The position numbers and the translations under genes are program-made. A stretch of 64,000 nucleotides of DNA from Tetrapyrgos nigripes (lineage: Eukaryota > Basidiomycota > Agaricomycetes > Agaricales > Campanellaceae): positions 434,001 to 498,000 of the forward strand of contig JAACJM010000023.1 in assembly GCA_013368315.1 (NCBI GenBank), read 5' to 3'. Below, piece after piece: positions 54,955 through 64,000 of the stretch. How positions within the stretch are numbered: the first letter of the stretch is position 1; each line of letters begins with the position of its first letter. The notes below the pieces were generated by a model that saw nothing but the letters and a program-made list of their open reading frames with translations, was not told the DNA's origin and made no database searches.

Positions 54955-57174
54955 ATGGCACAGAGACTTAGCCAAACTCTGTCGGCTCTCAAATCTGTCA
55001 CCGATGACTTCTCGCTTGACTTTTCCTTCATTCTTTCCTTTCTCCGACTCTGCTGTCTTGCCAAATCAACCATACAATTTGACCAACGCACAAAATCTCA
55101 ACCCCCTTCCTTTCTATCGTTCCGAGTCCTAAAGATAATTTCGGCCTGCCTAAACACGACAGAAGGGCTAATAAACGACCTCTGGAATGTCTTGAAAGAT
55201 GATGTCTGGGAACATGGGCCTGTTGTAGGAACAGAGGAGGAAATAAGATTGTTCAACGAAAATGCCCTGCACCATAACACATGTGAGTTTTACTTACGAC
55301 GACTTGGTTGCACCATCCTGACAATTTGTTAGCTTACCGGCATCTCTATCCTCCTTTCCATACCTGCCAAGTCCCTACCTGCCGCCATCATATTGTCAAC
55401 AACGAGCGCGAGTTTAATCTCTGCGAGCCGTCTACATACAGGGCTGTGTTATTTACTCTCAGAGATGGTGTCCTACCTGTTTATGTTACCTCTCTGTATT
55501 GTCGCGGTAGAGTAGACTCAAATACAAGTTTTTTTTGTCTCTATTCTTACAGTGAAGGAACAGGGTGCTACAGTCGTTATCACCTCAATTACCGGGTTCA
55601 TAAAGGGAGCTCAACACGCACATACTACGGGGGTGTTCCTGAGATCTTGCAGGTGTCTCAGGATTTCTTCATCGAGTCGGCTTTGTTGGAACTGTTCTGC
55701 AATCAAAAGGTCTTTGGATGGTAAGTATTAACTTTTCGTATCATTCTTGACATCTAATCTATCTATTTGAAGGCTCTCTGCGACAAACTGCTCACGTATT
55801 TATGACTGGAGCCTGGCGTGTCCTCGTCAGTATATCAAGAATAATCCACTGGCCTTCCACACAAGTATCGTTACGACAGCATCTCAGGTACCATCTGACT
55901 GGCCAATATTGTCTCGCCTTCGGCCAGAAGATGTTCTCAACGGCTTCTTCTTATATTCTCTTCTTCTGCACAAGGCCGAGAACTCACAGATCCTTGTCCT
56001 TCCACATGACGAAGCTCATCATTTGCGCCTGCAACCAGAACTCGCTGAGAGGAACAAGCTGATGGAAGGGCCAGGTCAAGAGCTCTACTTACATGCTTGC
56101 AATCTATGCTGTAAAGTTTATGAAGATGAGAACGGTCAACAGCGTAAGTTTGAAAACTACTGTCCATACTGTGTATGTACTCAGATACAAGAAATATAGG
56201 GAAGCTTCAGGCAGCCGTTTGCGACGGCAATACAATTGGGCATCCTTGCTGTGCTGTTCATGACTGCAAGACACCACTCGCAAGCCATGCTGACCGTTTC
56301 TGTCCAGATCATTTGGCCACCATGGGGGCTCAATGCGCAGTCACTACGTGTGTCAATGGTCATTGTCCCGGCTTTCAAACATGCAACGAACACCACTCTC
56401 TTGAAGAAAGCTACTATAGTCGAGGCCAGGCCTTTTTCCAACTCAGATCACAGCTGAAAAAGGCTGGCGTCGCCGTTCCTGATAACTCAGTGCCACTTGA
56501 GCATCAGGTGAACAATGAAGAGACTGTGGAAGAGTGCGAGGGAAAATCCGAGATGGGAAATAGGAAATTGCGTGTGTTCTTTGGTAAACGCCGTACACAT
56601 AATGAACAACTTGCAATGCGGCCGTGTGGCGTAATTCTGTCTCGTGCAACATTCTTTGGTTCTGAAGCTGTTTCTGCGGTTAATGTAAGTACAATCACTA
56701 TCTTTCGAAGACCCCTTGCTGATGATCTAGCTCTAGGAGTTTCTCAGAGCAACTTTTCCAACGTCGGAATCCACCCCAGAATTTTTGATCTTCGACAATA
56801 ATTGCCAGTTGATGAAGCATCAGTCGGCAATTGGGGACAGTCATTTCAACTCAACAGCTCAACCCGTCGATGTCTTCCATTTCCGCACGAAGCACAAGCA
56901 ATCCGATCTATATTGCCAGAAATTTTGCAACCCTGCAGCATTTCCAGAAATGCGCACTTCAGATGGGAGGTGGACTTTCAATACATCGATATGCGAGCAG
57001 GCTAATGTGTGGCTTGGAGGATATATTTCAATTGTTCGTAACATGGAGGTAACGCGATACAACTTTTATTTGGACGAGATGATCAAGCGGCGAAATCGGT
57101 ACGTTGCACACGAACTTCAAAGAAAAGGCCACCAGCCTTGGATAATACCTTCGGAACTTTTTTTTCCTCAATAG
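54955..57174 (+). CDS. KDZ-type transposase-like protein (CxC5/CxC6), intact
   Basis: Six exons fit in phase: 54955-55282, 55333-55506, 55558-55720, 55773-56143, 56200-56684 and 56737-57174, giving 652 residues with no stop or frameshift. The N-terminal cysteine cluster (TCQVPTCRHH, then LYCRGTGCYSRYHLNY) matches the CxC5 cluster described with Kyakuja-Dileera-Zisupton transposases. The second cluster (CDGNTIGHPCCAVHDCKTPL, CPDHL, CAVTTCVNGHCPGFQTCNEH) matches CxC6. The C-terminal part has FLIFDNNCQLMKHQ (a D in the RNase H-like core), VDVFHFRTKH and WTFNTSICEQANVWLGGY (conserved E). An upstream ATG at 54916 in the same frame would add 13 residues. It may be the active transposase of the surrounding inverted-repeat block, or a domesticated relative. 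Confidence 0.82.
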
Positions 57175-57255
57175 AGGGTCATACTTTGCACGAGTAGATA
57201 TACTACATGTACCAGTAGATCTATCTATGCATAAACTCTTTACGTATTGATATTT

Positions 57256-60066
57256 TCAAGCTTCAACCATAGAAGGCAAACCCAACTTCTCGCATTTACC
57301 ACGGCAGGTGTGCTTCTGTACATGCTCCATGATGCCAATCCGGCCTTGACTACGAATGAAGTTGCATTTGCCTGAGCTGCGATCGAGGCTGAGAAGCGTT
57401 AAGTGACGATCTTCCGTGGAAAAATCAAAAGAAGTCAAACTTACATGAGATGACTGAGTGAATCATAAATGTAGATGCGTCCAGAATCCCGAATTGCTAT
57501 CAAGTACTTTAGTGACCAACAGTAAAAATACCAGAAGTGTACTCGTACCTTGGAAATGGACATCAATACGCTCGTTGTTGAAATATTGATAACAGAAATG
57601 AGTGAACGCAGAGAATGTTTCATCATTCTCGAGCTCCTCTGGATTCACGGCTTGCCCGTAGATCCAAGGTTGAGCGATCATTACAACCTCTGCTTCGGTA
57701 GGCTTTGTTTTGAGCTCTACAAGGTAGGTTTCCACAACCTCAAAAGCTATAAAGATGAGATCAAATAGAGAAATTCATGAACAGATGTAACACTTAACTT
57801 ACCAGTAATAGCCATGCCGACCTGCTCCGCTTTTGCCACAAATGCACGTTGGGCTTCTCGTAGCTGATATAAACGAGTGGCCTCTGTAAAGAGGGTCAAG
57901 TAAAGGCTGGGGGAACAGATCTTCCACCAGTTTGGTGCTTGTTTGTATCCAAAAAACTTGACTGCAAGTGGCGTCTTTTTGCCATTGAGGGCTGCTAATC
58001 CCTGCACAAAATATTAGCAGGAACATGTAAATCAATAACCAGCAAATGGCTACTTACCAAACAAACTCGTTTGATCCCACCACACGTTGGATTATCAAAC
58101 GTCAAAACAAGAGGAATGCCATCAGTTTCCAGAAGATAGTGGGCTCCCAAGCACTGCTCTTCATCATATTCAACGAACTGATTATAATCAATGTGCGAAA
58201 TTCTAACAGTCCAGACTTGATAGTCAGGTCCGTCATCTGAATCGTCACTTTGAGATTCTATGAAACTAATCAGGAGATTCTCTTGAATACGCACTAGTAC
58301 ACTCACCTTCTGTCGACGATTCAAGTGTCCCACTATCTTCTGTTTCCAGAACAACCAATAAGCGTGGCTTCATTTCATTTACTAAAATAAGTACACTCAC
58401 CCTTTTTCAGTGATTTAAGTTTGCCATCACCTTCTGATTCTAGAACAGCTGGTAAGCAGTGCTCCGTTTCAGTTAGAAATAAGCTCACCTTTTGTTTCCT
58501 TCACCAGTTTGGACCAAAGACCATCATCGGTTCTCGCAGCAGCTTGATACTTGTCAAGCAAACCAAGTTTCCGAGCGTCCCGGAAAACTTTCAGAGCATT
58601 ATATACCGTAGAACTCGAGAAAGTACATCCCTCAAAGGCACCAATAAAAGCTTCCTTCAACGCCACAACACCCTTGAGTCCATCAAGCTTTTTTAATCCT
58701 GCTACCATGTCAACCACATACTTGCGAGGGAAAGTGCGACGACTTGAAGTGCTTGGATCTAAAGCTTTGGGAGTACCAGAAGAGCTGGAACCAGACATGG
58801 GCATCAACGCAGAAGAAGCAGAACGCTGTAACACTGAATGAGAGTCACCGAAGAGCCTCACAACCTCCAATTCCAAGTTGAGGCAATCGGAATCTTCCAG
58901 ATTATATGATCGCAACAGTACACAGGGACCGTCATGTGTGATCGGAAGGGTAACTTCTTGCGAAAACCATTTGTGGGACTTGGGGGCATAGACCGTAACA
59001 AAAGACTTCGGGTCACTAAGCACCTCTATGAGAAGGGGTTGGTCGGCCACCACCAAAGTCTTGGGATGTTTTGACGACACTTGAACATGGTGCGGCTCTT
59101 GATTGGCCTATTAGATATGTTAGAGAATTTAAATCGGAAAGACTAAGGAATAAAATCCACTTTTGAAAAGATCACAACTGGAATGCGGCTGGCCACAGTC
59201 TGCCTCACCAAAGTTTCCGCCTCAGCAAGCTGACGCGTTGTCTCATAACGCTTGTGTTGACTGGCGAGTGCCTGTCCCCAGCCTTCCGTCAACGGACGGG
59301 CAAATCGGCGAGGTTCAATGACAGTCTGAGAGCCAGCTGAATTGGACTCAGACTCCGAAATTGGTTCTATATCGTCACTTGCATAAGCTCAAGCTCAATG
59401 ATAACTTAAGAATGTATAACACATACCAGAAATTTCAGAAGTACTTGCTGTTGCTGATGGCGAAGGACTCAGGTCACTGGCTAGTGCTGTAGATCCTGCA
59501 TATGCATGTAAGTAATTGGGAGTTAGAAGAATACATATCAAAACATACGTTGGCCATTGATCGGATGCTGCGTACAACCACCGAATGCGCGACGACAGCA
59601 AGAAGCACAACGTTGGTTGGGGCAACACTGGCTTCTTGTTCTGGGTTTACCTTTTGCTGTACGACAGTCTTCATCTGTGCAAGGCAAGCCAGACTTGGAG
59701 GTGGTAGAGATCTCCTTAAGAGATTCTTTGACTGCAAATTGGAACTGTATATCTTCGGGAACTTGATCCAAAGGAGTAGAAGATGTATGCCATCTAAAAT
59801 GGTTGCAGTTCGGACACTGACAGATGATCAGTACTGTGTGAACGAATTGGAAAAGTCAGACTTACAACTTGATACCATCGACCGTAATTTGTGACGGACT
59901 TGCCACGACCTTGACATTGTTGAAAAGGTCCAAGGGCAGAACCACACTGTGGACAACAGCCTGAGGGAGCTGGAAGTAATGTTGCAAAAGGAGGTAGAGT
60001 GACGACATTTTGAGATAGGACTGGATGACCTGGTGAAAAGGAGTAAGGAGAGGAGTTTTGAGACAT
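57256..60066 (-). CDS. Alpha-kinase-like protein with GRF-type zinc finger
   Basis: Exon 1 (60066-59866) and exon 2 (59816-59549) join to give CPQCGSALGPFQQCQ ... NYGRWYQVCPNCNHFRWH, a GRF-type zinc finger. A second cysteine cluster follows (CTDEDCRTAKG ... CCPNQRCASCC). A serine/acidic linker and a 250-residue middle region come next (SHKWFSQEVTLPITHDGPCV; basic RRTFPRKYVVDMVAGLKKLD). The C-terminal part is alpha-kinase-like: LAVKFFGYKQAPNWW, LFTEATRLYQLREAQRAFVA, VVMIAQPWIYG, TFSAFTHFCYQYFN, IYIYDSLSH and HTCRGKCEKLGL at the end. The DLQG-type motif is replaced by VHFQAI, so activity is doubtful. About ten exons; those I traced stay open. Agaricomycetes have large alpha-kinase expansions. 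Lies inside the KDZ block, tail to tail with the transposase gene. Confidence 0.7.
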
Positions 60067-60629
60067 AGCAATGAAAGGAGTGGTCAAGTTGGAGCTGTCG
60101 TTGTCTTTCCACCTCTGTAGCTCTTGCTCTTATACCTGTCCTCAATGACGAGATCGAAAATTCAAGAATAATGAAGATTTTTTTACCGGACGGAAAAAAG
60201 ATCAAGGTAGAGGAGTAGCACTCGAGTCCAAGCCTGGACTTCTTACTGGGCAGTCTGAGACTTCAAAGAATGTGTATTGGCTAGGATCAAGTACATGGAG
60301 TACTTAAGATCTACTAGGACTCGGAAGTTAGGAGGTTAGAGGCGGGCAGTCCAAGTCACTGCGCTGGACATAGGAAAGGTTGCGGTGGGCAGAAGACAGC
60401 CATGACGTAGGTAACTGGCGGCAATGATGAAAACGGACTGCGCTCAGTGCGGCTGGGCGGGCAGAAGGTGTTGAGAAGACGATGGAAAGCCATGGAACTT
60501 GAAGTGTGCTGGCAGTGATGCATAGTCACGGGTGATGACGCAAAGGTCCAAATTGGGAGAGTTGGACAAACACGTGCACCGGCAAGGAGGATTCCACCAT
60601 CAATTCCCTGTGGAATTCCCGCTCCCAGC

Positions 60630-63600
60630 CGACGCGGTTTTCTGCCATTTTCATCATTGATCATGACTGTAAAGGTCGAAGACTGGGCCACTATGGGAAA
60701 CCACTTGTCCAGTAAACCAGGTATTGATACTGAGCTATCAGGAAATTCTACCAATGCCACAGTAGCATAAGTGAATCCAGATTGACATGTTTTCAGATCA
60801 ATGTGTCTCAGAAACCCCATAGAACCATTGGTAACTCCTAATTCTGTGCAGAGATTGAATGACTTCAGGATAACAGGCATTCCAATGTAACATTGAATAG
60901 ATCCAGGGAGGATTCAGCTTTGTTGAGAAGAAAAATTCAGTTTGATGAGCTCTGCACGGATATGGAACCTGGGTTCTTGTGCATCCTTGGCTAAGAATTT
61001 CTGTTTTGGTTGATTAGCTGTAGACTTTGTTGAGATCTCCATAGCTTCATCATAAGCAAAACACTCAATCAGAGAAGGACCAGAAGGTGCAGTACAGATA
61101 GCTTCAGTCTTGCATTGATTCAGAACTTGACGTTTCAAGTTAGTAGCCACAATGGCAGAAGCATCGTAGTGTTTCTTCTCGGAAAGTTGAAGACCTGAAA
61201 GATGATTCCAGCTTTTGATTCTTCTAGAATTGAAGAGATCCACATCTTCCTGTGTACAATTTCTGCTCCTCAACTGAAGAACTGCCGCTCCGTATTCAGG
61301 ATCCGATGACATACGGTTTTGTTCCGTGAGAGTAATCACAGTGTCAAAGCGCTTCCAAGCCATTTGACCTATTCTCCACTTGATTTCAGCTTGTGATTCT
61401 GATGATGGGTTTGAACGAATCGGTTTGTACAAGGGACTGCCACCTACAGGCGGCAGTTGGTTGAAATCACCAGCAACAACAAGAAAAATACCGCCAAAAT
61501 ATTCATCATAATTTTTGGTTGCAAATCGCAAAGCAGTGTCTATCTCAGCAAACAGTCCAGCATCCATCAAAGAAACCTCATCAATAAATAATAGGGCTAC
61601 ATCTTTCCATTCTTGTCTAAGTTGTTCATGCTTTTTAATGTTGATACAGACAGAGTAATCTTCCTCATTTTCACCCAGTTTCCGATTTCATTTACCCTTT
61701 TCTTTTGACCTTATCTTGATACCTAATCCTTTGTGAATCGTCATTCCATCAATTAAGGAAGCAGCACAACCTGTAGGTGCAAGATACCTGATACAATGAT
61801 CTTTCCCATACATTTTCATTACCTCCTTGACTGAATTGACGACATGTGTTTTGCCCATGCCGCCGGGGCCAGTGAGAAACATCTGTAAAGGGTCCTTTTG
61901 TAGTTCTCCGTCAGTTCTAAATATGTACCGCTGTAAAAATCGAAAAGCAATGATATAAAAAGCTTGAAATTGTTTTTGATTTAAGGTGTTTTTTTGCGAA
62001 ATCATGTGCAATACTTCGAAGGGAGACATGGCCGAATTGGGGGAGTTTTCTGTGCCCTGAATAAGTTCAGTTTGCAGAGGAAGAGGAGGCAATTGAGATG
62101 GGTCATAGGTTCTAGCAGAATTGAAATCTGTGTTCAAATCAGAAGATGTATTTGCATTTGGCACGTATACTTGCGAGGAGGGGCCTGAAGCTGCACGTCT
62201 CAGAGAAGCTTTCATGGATGCAGCACTCTTGTACGATGCAGTCCAAGCTTCGATGTTTTTCTTTGTAAGGGAAGGGAGAGCAGTATTCATAGGTTGAATG
62301 TTGTCTGAATTGATGTCTAGACAGTAATTTGGAGCGGTCAGCCACTGACATAGTTGCAAATTTTTGATCAACGAGTTGTACTGTTGGTGGGCTTGTTTTG
62401 GATCGGTGCCACTTTGAACGTCGTTATCACTATCATTGAACATGTGATGCATAGATTGAAATAGCTCCATTCTTTTTTTGGTCTTCTCAGATTGTTTTCT
62501 CAACCTTTCAGAATCACGCTCATCTTCACACTCATAAATAGCTTCCCAGTTAACAATGATACGCAAAGCAAAAGGCAAAAACTGATATGATTCAAATTCA
62601 GAATCAAGGGATGTCGTTAACAATGGCATATCTGGAGAAAAAGGTTTAAAGTGAGCGAGAGCTAATAACTTGTGCCCACTTGTGCCTTGGCAGGGAATTC
62701 CTTGTCCAATGATATTGGGAACACATTCTTTCCATGGCTCCGAGGGGAAGTTGTTGGAAATCAGGACCAATTCATGAGTATCGGACATTGGATGGCTTGC
62801 AAGAAGTTTGAATCTACGGCGGACATTCAGCCTGTTTGTCTTCAAATCTTGTTTTCTCTCCATGACAAATGTCCTTGTAAAGTCATAGAAACTGATTTTT
62901 GAAAGGTTTTTGTCACAATGCCAATAGTTCAATACTTGATTGGTAGTTTTGATTGAACCATCATCATTCACTTGAATGCGGATCTTGGGAGCCAAATAAT
63001 CGCCTGCGTTGTCTCGATTGTGCTCAACATCACTTTGGGAAGGTGTTGGAGAGTCAGGTAGGTAATTGGAATATTCTTTGGAGACAAATTCGATAAGTAA
63101 AGCACTTTGCAACGGAGTGGTAAGGTGAGAAGGGATAGTATCATCCAAACCTCGGAGATATCTCGCAGCTTGTTGAGCATGAATTCTCTGTTGACTGGTC
63201 AATTGAGACAGACACTTTTGCAATATATGCTTGGTGTCGCCTAATGGAAAAGCTTTCAGATCTTTGGAGTGGAGTTTCTCAATAGATGCGATGGCTTTTG
63301 ACAAAAGGGAAAACATGTCGCTAGTAGACAAAGGATTTTTCGTAATATAGTCTGTAATGTAAAACATGGCAGCCCTCGCAGCTTTGCCAGATAGTATACA
63401 CTTGAGATCATGATTGTGTCAGGAAAAAACAAGCACAAGCGGGTTATGGAAATTGATGTTTGGATCTCGTATAGGGAGGTAAATTGAGTTTGTATCGGGT
63501 TCAAATTCACATCTTGAATTTAGTTCCATTGGATAACCAAATCTGCAGCCAGAACCTGGAGGTCTTCTTTTTGTACAAACACCCTGACAACGATGTCGCT

Positions 63601-64000
63601 GAACTTTTTCTCCAACTTTTTTGTGTTCATAATCAAAAATTTCCTGCCACTCATTCCAGACAATAGGATTTGACAAGTCATCGATAGCAGGGGGAATGGG
63701 AGGTCTCTCAGAGCGAGGATCTACATTTTTTTCTTCCTGATATTCGATATCCGGTAAGTGATGCCAAATGAGCTGATCAAAGAATAGACAAAATCTTCGT
63801 TCAAAATCTGGGTCGATGCGCATTCTGGCATGAGTCTCAGCAGGATTCAAGCCTCCCACCAAGAAGATCTCAAAATGACCATGATATTCTCCACGCTCTG
63901 TCTGTTCAAGTGTACCATAAAAGGCTCTGATCTTTCCAAAAATTCCCCCATTTTCTGTTGAACATCGGTTATCAAAGTCCCATCCTAATAAGAATCTGAA
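60630..64000 (-). pseudogene. Helitron Rep/helicase, 5'-truncated by window, three in-frame TGA
   Basis: A single minus-strand frame from the window edge to about 60630, interrupted only by TGA at 63419-63421, 61688-61690 and 60914-60916. It contains the HUH box (RGEYHGHFEIFLVGGLNP), the cysteine-containing RCQGVCTKRRPPGSGCRFGY and the catalytic tyrosine motif AMFYITDYITKN. The SF1/PIF1 helicase shows Walker A GPGGMGKTHVVNS, Walker B LLFIDEVSLMDAG, GDFNQLPPVGG (motif III) and GVTNGSMGFL. The coding ends at ENGRKPRRL, where the 39 bp inverted repeat of the KDZ block begins; the frame stays open into that block for about 90 codons by chance. It is close kin of the Helitron at 47225-50374 (Rep parts alignable almost residue by residue). 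The N-terminus lies beyond 64000. Confidence 0.9.

Larger units (their letters stand above)
54808..60629. mobile_element. Candidate KDZ transposon carrying an alpha-kinase gene
   Basis: The block is bounded by 39 bp inverted repeats with 37 matches: 54808-54846 (GCTGGGAGGTGGAATTCCAC ... GATGGTGGAAT) and, inverted, 60591-60629. CCG precedes CTGGGAG on the left and follows CTCCCAG on the right, a possible 3 bp target duplication. Inside are a complete KDZ transposase-like gene on the plus strand and a complete-looking alpha-kinase gene converging on it from the minus strand (stops 82 bp apart). The block interrupts a Helitron helicase gene. However, the helicase pieces on both sides encode a similar ENG-PR-L peptide, so the insertion was not a simple one. 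Confidence 0.6.

Noticed and set aside
60356..60590. Continuation of the helicase frame past 60630
   Set aside because: After ENGRKPRRL the sequence is inside the inverted-repeat block and no longer resembles a helicase; open by chance.

Overview
This window reads as a mushroom-forming fungus (Agaricomycete). Its genes are broken by many 50-60 bp GT-AG introns. The gene content is typical of that group: a P450, a flavoprotein monooxygenase, an MCT-like MFS permease, a serine-rich single-pass membrane protein with a C-terminal coiled coil, and expanded unknown families. The transposons also fit: fungal Helitrons with a DUF6570-type region, a KDZ-type CxC transposase gene and an alpha-kinase. 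There is no bacterial operon structure and no CRISPR array.

Left part (1-24 kb). An intact methionine sulfoxide reductase A gene (94-1142, minus) is followed by a P450 (2268-4549, minus). An unknown-function gene (6600-13105, plus) comes next. It can be rejoined exon by exon once a 5.27 kb hAT-type element is removed from its first exon. That element carries an unknown multi-exon gene, and a nested 1.2 kb MITE with a 10 bp target duplication. Then come a FAD monooxygenase (14278-15871), a second, partial MsrA copy, an intron-containing tRNA-Pro(TGG) with degenerate satellite copies, a multi-pass membrane protein (18617-20112), and a DnaQ-like 3'-5' exonuclease (21928-22980, minus).

Middle part (24-46 kb). 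An MFS permease gene (24035-27644, minus) is disrupted by two unrelated hAT MITEs, each with a perfect 8 bp target duplication, and by a third repeat. One MITE is an internal-deletion relative of the 5.27 kb element. Three copies of a 1.3-1.6 kb dispersed repeat follow, then a small secreted protein gene, a metallo-beta-lactamase-fold hydrolase (31574-32869, minus), a single-pass membrane protein (35555-37339, plus) and a disordered protein gene cut by a repeat.

Right part (46-64 kb). This is a transposon nest. Two Helitron Rep/helicase genes lie on the minus strand (47225-50374 and 60630 to beyond 64000), with a C-terminal helicase plus USP-like peptidase piece at 53191-54800. All the Helitron frames are interrupted only by TGA codons, each explicable as CGA to TGA (CpG deamination). 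Between the helicase pieces sits a 5.8 kb block bounded by 39 bp inverted repeats. It carries a fully open six-exon KDZ (CxC5/CxC6) transposase-like gene and, divergently arranged, a GRF-zinc-finger/alpha-kinase gene. The open KDZ gene inside decayed Helitron DNA suggests that this cargo-bearing element arrived late and may be a composite KDZ-kinase transposon.
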